Shown in pieces: positions 17,106 through 24,965 of a stretch of 64,000 nt of DNA. The notes under the pieces are model-generated. The model saw only the letters and a list, made by a program, of their open reading frames with translations. It searched no databases and was not told where the DNA came from. The first letter of the stretch is position 1, and every line of letters begins with the position of its first letter. The DNA is from Massilia norwichensis (lineage in GTDB: Bacteria > Pseudomonadota > Gammaproteobacteria > Burkholderiales > Burkholderiaceae_D): positions 52,739 to 116,738 of the forward strand of contig NZ_JANUGX010000020.1 of NCBI RefSeq assembly GCF_024753245.1. Direction: 5' to 3'. A program made the translations under genes and the position numbers.

Positions 17106-18127
17106 TCAGTTCACTGCACCCGCAGCTCGTCTTTCCGATCAATCACGCCAGTGACGTCGCCGCCGCCCGCCGCGCCGGCCAGAAACTGGCCGACGAACTG
17201 GGCTTCGACGAAGTCCAGGCCGGCCGTCTCGCGATCGTGGTGACCGAAGCCGGCACCAACATCCTCAAGCACGCGGGCGAGGGCACGCTCTACATCATGC
17301 GCGCGCAGTCGGGCGCATCGATGGCGGGCGTCGACGTGCTGGCGATCGACAACGGTCCCGGCCTGCTGGACGTCGCCGCCAGCTTCCAGGACGGCATCTC
17401 GACCGCCGGCACCGCCGGCAATGGCCTCGGCGCGCTGCGCCGCCAGTCCGACGAGTTCGATTTCTGGTCGATGCGTGGCAAGGGTGCGGCCTTCTTCATG
17501 CGTCTGTGGCGCGGCAGCCCGCCGCCCGAGCCTTGCGGGGTCGAGGTCGGCGCGCTCTACGTGCCGCTGGCCGGCGAAGACGAATCCGGCGACGGCTGGG
17601 CCGCCAGCTGCGGTCCCGACGGCGCCACGCTGCTCGGCGTCGACGGCCTCGGACACGGGCCGGAAGCGGCCAAGGCCGCGCGCGCGGCGGTGCATGCGCT
17701 CGAACGCCGGCCTTCGTCGGCCCCGGGCGAGGTGCTGCAGGCGGCGCACGAGGCGCTGCGCATCACGCGCGGCGCGGCGCTGTCGGTGGCACGCATCGAC
17801 TATGCCGGCAACGACGTGCGCTTCGCCGGCATCGGCAACGTCAGCTGCGTGGTCCACGATGGCGACACCCGCCGTGCGCTGGTCTCGCACAACGGCATCG
17901 TCGGCGCCAACATGCGCAAGGTGCAGGAATTCAGCGCCGACTGCCCGCCGGGCGCGCTGGTGATCCTGCACTCGGACGGCGTGCAGACGCAGTGGGATCT
18001 GAACGACTATCCCGGCCTGCACGGACGCGTGCCGGTGCTGGTCGCTGGCATCCTGATGCGCGACTTCATCCGCGGCCGCGACGACGCGCTGGTGCTGGTC
18101 GGCCGGCGCCGGGGAGGGCATGCATGA
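17093..18127 (+). CDS. Fusion of RsbT/RsbW-like ATPase with SpoIIE/RsbX-type PP2C phosphatase
   Basis: 344 residues. Residues about 10-140 are a second GHKL kinase-like domain (N box VVTEAGTNILKHAGEG, G1 AIDNGPGLLDV, G2-like GTAGNGLGALRRQSDEF). Residues about 150-340 are a SpoIIE-family PP2C phosphatase with metal motifs LLGVDGLGHGPEAA, VILHSDGVQT and GRDDALVLVG. The phosphatase half resembles RsbX, which resets the stressosome by dephosphorylating RsbS and RsbR. One chain thus carries a potential kinase and a potential phosphatase. The ATG lies inside the rsbT coding end (13-base overlap). The last bases overlap the next start (ATGA). The predicted role is feedback reset; the direct partners are inference. 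Confidence 0.87.
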   Translation: METLISSLHPQLVFPINHASDVAAARRAGQKLADELGFDEVQAGRLAIVVTEAGTNILKHAGEGTLYIMRAQSGASMAGVDVLAIDNGPGLLDVAASFQDGISTAGTAGNGLGALRRQSDEFDFWSMRGKGAAFFMRLWRGSPPPEPCGVEVGALYVPLAGEDESGDGWAASCGPDGATLLGVDGLGHGPEAAKAARAAVHALERRPSSAPGEVLQAAHEALRITRGAALSVARIDYAGNDVRFAGIGNVSCVVHDGDTRRALVSHNGIVGANMRKVQEFSADCPPGALVILHSDGVQTQWDLNDYPGLHGRVPVLVAGILMRDFIRGRDDALVLVGRRRGGHA

Positions 18128-19449
18128 GCGCGCAGCGCATACTCAATGTCGGCCTGTCCGGCGAACAGGATATGGTGCTGGTGCGCCAGCGCGCGCGCCA
18201 GGTATCAAAGCTGCTCGGCTTTTCGCAGCAGGACCAGGTGCGCATCGCCACCGCGGTGTCGGAGGTGGCGCGCGGCGCCTGCCAGCTGGCTTACGGCGGC
18301 CGCGCGGTGTTCCAGATCGAGGAGCACGACGGCCGCCGCCAGTGCCTCGAGATGACGATCTCGAGCGGCAGCGCGGCGGCGGGCCGGAACCTGCCGGACG
18401 ATGCGCTGGTGACGATGCACCGCCTGATGGACGAGTGCAGCGTCAAGGCCGATGCCGGCGGGGCGCCGGTGGCCATGATGTGCAAGGTCCTGCCGCTCCA
18501 GGCCAGGGTGGATTCCGCGCGCCTGGCCGAACTGGGCGCCCAGCTCGCCAAGGACAGCCCGGTGGCCAACAGCTACCTCGAGGTGCACCAGCAGAACCAG
18601 GAACTGGTTGCGACCCTGGCCGAGCTGCGCGAGCGCCAGGAAGACCTGCTCGGGCTGACGCGCGAACTCGAAGACACCAACCGCGGCATCGTCGCGCTGT
18701 ACGCCGAGATCGAGGACAAGGCCGAGCGCCTGCGCAAGGCGGACGAGATGAAGTCGCGCTTCCTGTCCAACACCAGCCACGAGCTGCGCACGCCGCTGTC
18801 GTCGATTCGCGCGCTGGCGCGGCTGTTGCTGGACCGCCTGGACGGCGACCTGACCCAGGAGCAGGAGCGCCAGGTGAAGTTCATCGAGAAGGCCGCCAAC
18901 GACCTGTCGGAACTGGTCAACGACCTGCTCGACCTGGCCAAGATCGAGGCCGGCAAGGTCGAGGTGCAGTTGGCGCCGGTATCGGTGGACAACCTGTTCC
19001 GCGCCCTCAAGGGCATGCTGCGCCCGCTGGTCGACGAAGCGCGGGTCGAGCTGGTGTTCGACACGCCCGACTTTGCCGAGACCTTCGAATCGGACGAAGG
19101 CAAGATCTCCCAGGTGCTGCGCAACTTCATTTCGAATGCCCTGAAGTTCACCGAACAGGGCGCGGTGCGCGTCCACGCCGTCTGGGACGGCGAAAGCGAT
19201 ACCATCACCTTTTCGGTGGCCGACACCGGGATCGGCATCAGCCCGGACAACCTGCAACTGATCTTCGAGGAATTCAGCCAGATCGAGCACCCGCTGCAGC
19301 GCCGCAGCAAGGGCACCGGCCTTGGCCTGCCGCTGTGCCGCAAGCTGGCCGAGCTGCTCGGCGGACGGGTCGAGGTGGAGAGCCAGGTCGGTACCGGCTC
19401 CACCTTCAGCCTGATCCTGCCGCGGCGCTTCCCGCACATTGATGGATAG
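18124..19449 (+). CDS. Sensor histidine kinase with a degenerate RsbT-like N-terminal domain
   Basis: 441 residues and no transmembrane helix. Residues 1-125 resemble a GHKL anti-sigma kinase domain (SAQRILNVGLSGEQDMVLVR, then TAVSEVARGACQLAYGG), but the N-box Asn is replaced and no DxGxG box is visible, so it is probably a binding module. A coiled coil spans about 150-208. HisKA follows with phospho-acceptor His219 in SNTSHELRTPLSS. A complete HATPase_c has NFISNALKFTEQG, FSVADTGIGI and GTGLGLPLCRKL (about 320-435). It starts in an ATGA overlap with the phosphatase fusion and ends 3 bases before the hybrid kinase gene. It probably receives the stressosome signal in place of a sigma-B partner-switch (inference). 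Confidence 0.88.
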   Translation: MSAQRILNVGLSGEQDMVLVRQRARQVSKLLGFSQQDQVRIATAVSEVARGACQLAYGGRAVFQIEEHDGRRQCLEMTISSGSAAAGRNLPDDALVTMHRLMDECSVKADAGGAPVAMMCKVLPLQARVDSARLAELGAQLAKDSPVANSYLEVHQQNQELVATLAELRERQEDLLGLTRELEDTNRGIVALYAEIEDKAERLRKADEMKSRFLSNTSHELRTPLSSIRALARLLLDRLDGDLTQEQERQVKFIEKAANDLSELVNDLLDLAKIEAGKVEVQLAPVSVDNLFRALKGMLRPLVDEARVELVFDTPDFAETFESDEGKISQVLRNFISNALKFTEQGAVRVHAVWDGESDTITFSVADTGIGISPDNLQLIFEEFSQIEHPLQRRSKGTGLGLPLCRKLAELLGGRVEVESQVGTGSTFSLILPRRFPHIDG

Positions 19450-19452
19450 ACG

Positions 19453-21345
19453 ATGACCAACCCCACCCTGATCTTGAACGTCGACGACAACGACGGCGCC
19501 CGCTACGCCAAGACCCGGATCCTGAAGAGCGCCGGCTTTGAGGTCGAGGAAGCGACCAACGGCACCGACGCGCTGGCGGCCGTCAAGCGCCACAACATCG
19601 CGCTGGTGCTGCTGGACGTGAAGCTCCCGGACATCAACGGCATCGAAGTCTGCCGCCGCATCAAGTCCGATCCCGACAGCGCCATGGTGCTGGTGCTGCA
19701 GACCTCGGCCGCGCTGACCGGCCGCGCCGACAAGATCCGCGGCCTGGAGGGCGGCGCCGACAACTACCTGGCGGCGCCGATCGAGGCCGACGAACTGATC
19801 GCCAACGTCAACGCGCTGCTGCGCATGCGCCAGACCCAGAGCGCGCTGCGCGACAGCGAGGAGCGATTTCGCCAGCTGACCGACAACGTCGAGGACGTGT
19901 TCTGGATGTTCTCGGTGCCGGCGCGCGCGCTCGAATACGTCAGCCCGGCCTATGCCAAGATCTGGGACCGCAGCGTCGACTCGCTCGAGCGCGAGCCGGA
20001 CAGCTGGCTGGACGCCGTGCATCCGGACGACCGCGCCTATGTGAGCGGGCTGTGGAACGGCCTGCGCGAACATCCGCACTACGAGGCCGAATTCCGCATC
20101 GTCGCCGACGGCGCGTCGCGCTGGGTGCGCGACCGCCTGTTCCCGGTGCGCGACGGCCGCGACGAGGTCTACCGCGTGGCGCGCGTCACCAGCGACATCA
20201 CCCGGCGCAAGGAAATGGAAAGCCTGCTGCGCGCGGCCGACAGCAACAAGAACGAATTCCTGGCGACGCTGGCGCACGAGCTGCGCAATCCGCTCTCGCC
20301 GATCCGCAACGCCGCCGCGCTGCTGGGCGCGACCGGCACCGGCGCGGCCGAGCGCCAGGCGCGCGCGCGCGAGGTGATCACGCGCCAGGTCGACCACCTG
20401 GCGCACCTGGTGGACGACCTGCTGGACGTGGCGCGCATCTCGGAAGGCAAGATCGCGCTGCGCAAGGAAGAAGTCGACATGAACGGCGTGATCGCGCAGG
20501 CGATCGAGACCGCCGGCCCGCTGATCGCGGCCCGCGAGCATCGCCTGGAAGTGATCCAGCCGGAGCAGCAGATCTGGGTCTCGGGCGACCCGGTGCGCCT
20601 GGCCCAGTCGATGGGCAACCTGCTGCACAATGCCGCCAAGTTCACGCCCAAGGGCGGCCACATCAAGGTGTCGGTGCAGCTGGACGGCGACCTGGTCCGC
20701 ATCGCGGTGCAGGACAACGGCATCGGCATCGCCGAGGACAGCCTGCCGCGCATCTTCGGCATGTTCGCGCAGGCGGCGGTGCCGCCCGACCGTGCGCCGG
20801 AAGGCCTCGGCATCGGCCTGTCGCTGGTGTCGCGCCTGCTCGAAATGCATGGCGGGCACCTGTCCGCGACGAGCCCCGGCATCGGCATGGGCAGCACCTT
20901 CACGGTCGAACTGCCGGTGCTGCGCACCTCGACGCCGCAGCAGCCTGCACCCGACGCCGGCGGCGACGATGCCGGCCAGACCGGGCAGGGCGGCCGCCGC
21001 GTGCTGCTGGTCGACGACAACGTCGACGCCATGGAGATGATGGCCTTCCTGCTGGCCGAGATGGGCTACGAAGCCCACACCACGGCGGATGCCACCGGCA
21101 TCGTGGAGCTGGCGCTGGCCCAGCGCCCGGACGTGATCGTGCTCGACATCGGCTTGCCGAACGTCGACGGCTACGAGGTGGCGCGCATGCTCAAGCAGCA
21201 CCCGGTGCTGAAATCGACCCGGCTGGTGGCGCATACCGGCTACGGCTCGCCGGAAGACCGGCGCAAGGCGCATGAGGCGGGATTCGATGCCCACCTGGTC
21301 AAGCCGGCGGAGCTGGATGACCTGGAAAAGGCGTTGCAGGGCTGA
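19453..21345 (+). CDS. Hybrid sensor kinase, REC-PAS-HisKA-HATPase-REC
   Basis: 630 residues, soluble. REC1 (about 5-125) has acidic residues NVDDND and phospho-site Asp55 (LLDVKLPD), but the usual conserved Lys is replaced (NYLAAPIEADEL). A PAS domain (about 133-255; FRQLTDNVEDVFWMFSV, then RRVARV-type PAC ending VTSDITRRKEME) follows. HisKA has His275 in LATLAHELRNPLSPI. HATPase_c has NLLHNAAKFTPKGG, VQDNGIGI and GLGIGLSLVSRLLEMHGG. REC2 (about 515-628) has Asp565 (VLDIGLPNVDGYEVAR) and Lys617 (HLVKP). Last gene of the stressosome operon, with no DNA-binding response regulator nearby, so the final output must be encoded elsewhere. Confidence 0.92.
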   Translation: MTNPTLILNVDDNDGARYAKTRILKSAGFEVEEATNGTDALAAVKRHNIALVLLDVKLPDINGIEVCRRIKSDPDSAMVLVLQTSAALTGRADKIRGLEGGADNYLAAPIEADELIANVNALLRMRQTQSALRDSEERFRQLTDNVEDVFWMFSVPARALEYVSPAYAKIWDRSVDSLEREPDSWLDAVHPDDRAYVSGLWNGLREHPHYEAEFRIVADGASRWVRDRLFPVRDGRDEVYRVARVTSDITRRKEMESLLRAADSNKNEFLATLAHELRNPLSPIRNAAALLGATGTGAAERQARAREVITRQVDHLAHLVDDLLDVARISEGKIALRKEEVDMNGVIAQAIETAGPLIAAREHRLEVIQPEQQIWVSGDPVRLAQSMGNLLHNAAKFTPKGGHIKVSVQLDGDLVRIAVQDNGIGIAEDSLPRIFGMFAQAAVPPDRAPEGLGIGLSLVSRLLEMHGGHLSATSPGIGMGSTFTVELPVLRTSTPQQPAPDAGGDDAGQTGQGGRRVLLVDDNVDAMEMMAFLLAEMGYEAHTTADATGIVELALAQRPDVIVLDIGLPNVDGYEVARMLKQHPVLKSTRLVAHTGYGSPEDRRKAHEAGFDAHLVKPAELDDLEKALQG

Positions 21346-21354
21346 GTGTTCGAT

Positions 21355-21380
21355 GCGTGGGCACGGGGTGCCCACCCTAC
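21355..21380 (-). repeat. GTAGGGTGGGC-type palindromic repeat, copy 2 (inverted)
   Basis: GCGTGGGCACGGGGTGCCCACCCTAC is the reverse complement of copy 1 with slight centre differences. It lies 10 bases after the hybrid kinase stop and pairs head to head with copy 3. Confidence 0.75.
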
Positions 21381-21388
21381 GTCGACGG

Positions 21389-21415
21389 GTAGGGTGGGCT
21401 CCCCGAGCCCACGCG
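21389..21415 (+). repeat. GTAGGGTGGGC-type palindromic repeat, copy 3
   Basis: The unit reads GTAGGGTGGGCTCC, then CCGAGCCCACGCG; its inner stem is GTGGGCTC/GAGCCCAC, so the centre has changed while stem pairing is kept compared with copy 1 (GTGGGCAC/GTGCCCAC). With copy 2 it forms a longer inverted pair that could fold as a single large hairpin after the stressosome operon. Confidence 0.75.
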
Positions 21416-21493
21416 CGTGCGTGTGTCAGCGCACCGAAAATCGCGTCGAACCGTCCTAATCTGGCGGCATCTACTCACCAGAAGGAGGATGCC

Positions 21494-21682
21494 ATGCCCA
21501 AGGGAGCCAGCCCCAAACGCGAGCGCGAGTACAAGAAGCTCGAGACCGAGTTCAAGAAGGAACACCGCTATCCGGGCCGCGAGGAGGAAGTCGCCTCGCG
21601 CATCGTCAACAAGCAGCGTGCCGAGCATGGGGAGACCAAGCAGTCTTCCAGCGGCGGCAACAAGCAGTCGGCCAAAAAATAA
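21494..21682 (+). CDS. Small basic protein, 'plasmid stabilisation'-type annotation family
   Basis: 62 residues starting at the ATG at 21494 behind a strong AAGGAGG. The sequence is highly charged (KGASPKREREYKKLETEFKK, then RYPGREEEVASRIVNKQRAEHGETK) with a Ser/Gly/Gln/Lys tail. Short chromosomal proteins like this are widely labelled plasmid stabilisation proteins by similarity, without experimental support that I know of. The motif resembles small nucleic-acid-binding or ChaB-like helical proteins. Single gene with its own terminator, flanked by palindromic repeats. Confidence 0.7.
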   Translation: MPKGASPKREREYKKLETEFKKEHRYPGREEEVASRIVNKQRAEHGETKQSSSGGNKQSAKK

Positions 21683-21691
21683 TCCAGACAT

Positions 21692-21729
21692 GAAAAAAGC
21701 CTCACGGGCTCGCACCCGGGAGGCTTTTG
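21692..21729. terminator. Terminator shared by the small basic gene and the M16 operon
   Basis: AAAAAAGCCTC...GGGAGGCTTTT with an inner CGGG/CCCG extension. The A-rich left side and T-rich right side allow it to work in both directions, between two converging genes. Confidence 0.82.
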
Positions 21730-21748
21730 CACGCCTGTCTGAGGCGGA

Positions 21749-23158
21749 TTACTTATCCGTGACGGTGAACTCGCCGAAGGCCTTCAGCTGCTCGCCGACG
21801 GACTTGCTGTCGCCGACCACGACGATCGACTGGTTCTCGGGCGCAAAGTACTTCTTCGACACATCGCGGATCTGCTCCGGCGTCACCTTCTGCATTAGCG
21901 GCACGTACTGACTCAGGTACTCGGGCGGCAGGCCGACCAGCCAGTTGCTCACCAGCGTCAGAGCCACCGCACTTTGCATCTGGTTGGCCAGCAGGTAGGA
22001 ACCGGCGATGTAACGCTTGTTCATGTCCAGCTCCTGCGCGCCGACCAGTTCCGTACCCATGCGCTTGTACTCGGCCAGATGGTCGTTCAGCGCCGCCCCG
22101 GTCACTTCGTTGCGCACGTCGGCGAAACCGACCACCGAGCCACCTTCGCGCATCAGGCGCGCGCCCGCATACGCGCCGTAGGTGTAGCCCTTTTCCTCGC
22201 GCAGCTTGAGGAACAGGCGGCCCGAGGATCCGCCGCCGAGGATGGTGCTGGCAAGGCGCAGCGGGACCTGGTCGGGGCCGGTCGCGGGCAAGGCCGGGCC
22301 GCCCACGCGGATGGCCGATTGCACGCTGTTGGCACGCTCCAGCAGCAGGTGCGCCGGCTTGGGCGGCGGCTCGACCTTCGCCAGTTCGGCGGGCGCAGGG
22401 CCGTTGGCCTTCCAGTCGCCGAAGGCCTGCTCGGCCAGCTTGAGGGCGTCGGCGTCCTTGATGCGGCCGGCGATCACCAGCAGCGCGTGGTCCGGCCGGA
22501 AGCGCTTGGCATGTTCGCTGCGCAGCAGCGCTTCCGTCACTGAACCGATTGCCTCGGCCGTCGGGGTCGTGTGGCCGTAGGGGTGGCTGCCGTACAGCGC
22601 GGCATTCAGCGCGCGCTCGGCGCGGTAGCCCGGCTGGGTCTCCGCCATGCGCAGGGACTGCAGCGCGTTGGCCTTGGCCAGTGCCACTTCTCTGGACGGG
22701 AAGGACGGCGTGCGCGCGACTTCGGCCAGCAGTTGCATCATTGGCGAAGCCTGCGAGGCCAGCGAGTTGGCGATGATGTAGACGCCGTCCGACGTGGCGC
22801 CGGCGCCGACCGAGCCGCCCAGGCCCTGGGCCGCTTCGGCGATCGCGCGCGAATCGCGCTTGGCGCTGCCTTCATTGAGGAGGCCGGCCAGCATGCTGGC
22901 GAAGCCGGGATGGGTGGCGTCGTCGGCGCCCAGGCCGGCGCCGCGCACGGCCAGCACCATGTCGACGCGCGGCGGACCATTGCGTGGCACGACCCAGATC
23001 TGCAGGCCGTTGGCCAGGGTTTTCCTGGTGATCTGTGGGGAAGGCAGGGGCTTGTCCTTGCCATAGGCCGGCATGCCTGCCGGCGTGGCTGGCTCGGCGG
23101 CAAAGGCCGGGGCGGCGAAGGCCGCTGCGACGGCGGCGATGAGCATCAGTTTTTTCAT
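21749..23158 (-). CDS. M16 family peptidase-like subunit, zinc motif absent (secreted)
   Basis: 469 residues from the ATG at 23158; the upstream frame continues into Arg-rich non-coding sequence. The signal peptide is MKKLMLIAAVAAAFAAPAFA. Two M16 homology halves are present: N-terminal with RKTLANGLQIWVVPRNGPPRV and a C-terminal half with LREEKGYTYGAYAGAR, the family's substrate-contact motif. At the place of the HXXEH zinc motif the sequence is THPGFASMLAGLLNEG, lacking both histidines and the glutamate. It therefore looks like the non-catalytic partner of the neighbouring HLFEH peptidase, like the alpha/beta pairs of mitochondrial processing peptidase or bacterial M16 heterodimers. It follows that gene by 11 bases on the same transcript. 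Confidence 0.9.
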   Translation of the reverse strand: MKKLMLIAAVAAAFAAPAFAAEPATPAGMPAYGKDKPLPSPQITRKTLANGLQIWVVPRNGPPRVDMVLAVRGAGLGADDATHPGFASMLAGLLNEGSAKRDSRAIAEAAQGLGGSVGAGATSDGVYIIANSLASQASPMMQLLAEVARTPSFPSREVALAKANALQSLRMAETQPGYRAERALNAALYGSHPYGHTTPTAEAIGSVTEALLRSEHAKRFRPDHALLVIAGRIKDADALKLAEQAFGDWKANGPAPAELAKVEPPPKPAHLLLERANSVQSAIRVGGPALPATGPDQVPLRLASTILGGGSSGRLFLKLREEKGYTYGAYAGARLMREGGSVVGFADVRNEVTGAALNDHLAEYKRMGTELVGAQELDMNKRYIAGSYLLANQMQSAVALTLVSNWLVGLPPEYLSQYVPLMQKVTPEQIRDVSKKYFAPENQSIVVVGDSKSVGEQLKAFGEFTVTDK

Positions 23159-23169
23159 CGATGCGTTCC

Positions 23170-24573
23170 TTATTTCGTTGGGGCGGCCGGTGCTGCGGCG
23201 GCGGGTGCTGCCGGCGCGGCGGGCGCGCGCGGAGCGGGTTGACGGTCGATCACGGTGCGGTTGGCCGGCACCAGGTAGGTCGCAGCGACGCGCTGGACGT
23301 CGGCCGGGGTCACGGCGTCGATCCAGCCCGGCACCTTGTTGACGATCCTGGCGTCGCCCCACAGAGTCTGCATCTTGCCCAGGGTGTCAGCGCGGCCAAG
23401 GATGTTTTCCAGGCCGTTGTTCCAGTCGGCCTGCATGCGCGTCTTCACGCGCTTGAGGACGGCCGGATCGACACCGTTTTTCGCGACCTTCCCGATTTCC
23501 TCGTCCATCGCGGCCAGCATCGCGTCGGCGCTGCTGTTCGGCTTGTACAGGCTGGTGACGGTAAACAGGGTCGGGCCGTCGTATTCGAACGGTCCGACCA
23601 GGCCGAAGCCGCTCGAAATGCGCAGGGCGATTTCGCGGCCCTTGACCATGCCCTGGTAGAACATCGAGGCGTCGCCGCCAGCCAGCAGTTCGGCGAGCAC
23701 GGCCATCGGAGCCTGGTCGCGGTGGCCGCGCGCGGGCACTTTCCAGCCGACGGCCACGGCCGGCACCTGGATCAGTGGGTCGCTCTGCTGGATCCGCTTC
23801 TCCTGCGTGTTCAGGCCTTCCGAGAAATCGCCCGCGGCCGGGGTTGGACGCGTGGCGATGCCGCCGAAGTACTTCTGCACCAGTGCGAAGGCCTGGGCCG
23901 GGGTGACGTCGCCGGCGATCGAGACCACTGCGTTGTTCGGGCCGTAGTAGTCGCGATGGAAGGCGCGCACGTCGTCGAGGCTGGCGCCTTCCAGATCCTC
24001 GAAGCTGCCGTAGCCGTCGTGGTTATTCTCCCACTTCTGGAACGCCAGTTGGCCGATGTCGAGCCAGCTGAAGCCGCCGTACGGACGGTTCTTCACGTTC
24101 GCGCGGATCTCTTCCTTCACCACGTCCTGCTGGTTCTTTAGCGTGGCCGGGTTGAAGTCGAGGGTCTTCATGCGGTCCGCTTCGAGCCACAGGATCGGCT
24201 CGAGCGCCGACGACGGTGCGGTCTCGATGTAGTTGGTGAAGTCGGGTCGGGTCGAACCGTTTTTCTGGCCGCCGCCGCCGGTGATGATGCGGTCGAACGC
24301 GCCCTTCGGCGCGCCCGGGGTGCCCTGGAACATCAGGTGTTCGAACAGGTGGGCGAAGCCGGTGCGGTTGCGCGGCTCGAGCCGCATGCCGACGTGGTAG
24401 ACGACCGAGACGCCGACCGTAGGCGAGCTGTGGTCTTCGGAGACGACGACTGTCAGGCCGTTGTCGAGCTTCTTGATGTTGACCGGCAGGGTCCACTGGT
24501 CGTTGTTCGCGGCATGGGCGGACAGCGACAGCGTGGCACCGGCCAGCAGGGCGGGTAATAGGCGCTTGCGCAT
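23170..24573 (-). CDS. M16 family zinc metallopeptidase, catalytic subunit (secreted)
   Basis: 467 residues from the ATG at 24573 with signal peptide ...LAGATLSLSAHA. The inverted zinc-binding motif HLFEH is intact at residues 75-79 (RTGFAHLFEHLMFQGT), with the downstream acidic helix ETAPSSALEPILWLEADRM typical of the third ligand region. The C-terminal end is a Pro/Ala-rich tail (APRAPAAPAAPAAAAPAAP). Periplasmic M16 peptidases of this kind degrade peptides or mature secreted proteins; the substrate is unknown. It is the first gene of a two-gene leftward operon with the motif-less partner. Divergent from the DUF2807 gene across 392 bases. Confidence 0.93.
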   Translation of the reverse strand: MRKRLLPALLAGATLSLSAHAANNDQWTLPVNIKKLDNGLTVVVSEDHSSPTVGVSVVYHVGMRLEPRNRTGFAHLFEHLMFQGTPGAPKGAFDRIITGGGGQKNGSTRPDFTNYIETAPSSALEPILWLEADRMKTLDFNPATLKNQQDVVKEEIRANVKNRPYGGFSWLDIGQLAFQKWENNHDGYGSFEDLEGASLDDVRAFHRDYYGPNNAVVSIAGDVTPAQAFALVQKYFGGIATRPTPAAGDFSEGLNTQEKRIQQSDPLIQVPAVAVGWKVPARGHRDQAPMAVLAELLAGGDASMFYQGMVKGREIALRISSGFGLVGPFEYDGPTLFTVTSLYKPNSSADAMLAAMDEEIGKVAKNGVDPAVLKRVKTRMQADWNNGLENILGRADTLGKMQTLWGDARIVNKVPGWIDAVTPADVQRVAATYLVPANRTVIDRQPAPRAPAAPAAPAAAAPAAPTK

Positions 24574-24965
24574 TGATAACCTCTGGTTTGGACTGAACTC
24601 GAAACTGCCTCTTTGTGCCCGGATCATATCCAGGCAGCATTTTATATTAGCTCAATGTCATGCATTTACGTAACTTTTTTGTTCAATAACTTGCGGTGTG
24701 CTGAAAATCTGATGACAAACGCGTACAGTTTTCCGGCTGACCGTGCCGGATAATGGCCGGTTCAGCCGCGCCGCCGTCTGCATGCCGTCGTCCTCTTTTG
24801 ACGCTCGGGGTGCGCTTTCTGCAGTTCGTCGCAAATTCCTGGGCATGGACGAGCTCCATCGCTACCCTGAGGATGTGTCATGCCAACCTGGAAATTGTCG
24901 AGGTGGCACAATTCCATAGAGCAAGGTACGCTTGCATGACAAGAACACGGATTTCGGAGAATTGG
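24574..24965. other. Divergent intergenic region (392 bases) between the M16 operon and the DUF2807 gene
   Basis: An AT-rich patch at about 24635-24700 stands out from the GC-rich surroundings and probably holds the leftward M16 promoter. On the minus strand TTACGT and TAATAT are 18 bases apart near 24650-24680, a weak candidate. Frames across the rest lack family resemblance. No repeat or RNA gene was seen. Confidence 0.4.

Noticed and set aside
18205..21375. Antisense open frame of more than 1000 codons opposite the two sensor kinase genes
   Set aside because: It is a by-product of high GC third positions in the real genes. The translation is His/Arg/Gln/Val-rich with no motif, while the plus strand has full kinase domains.
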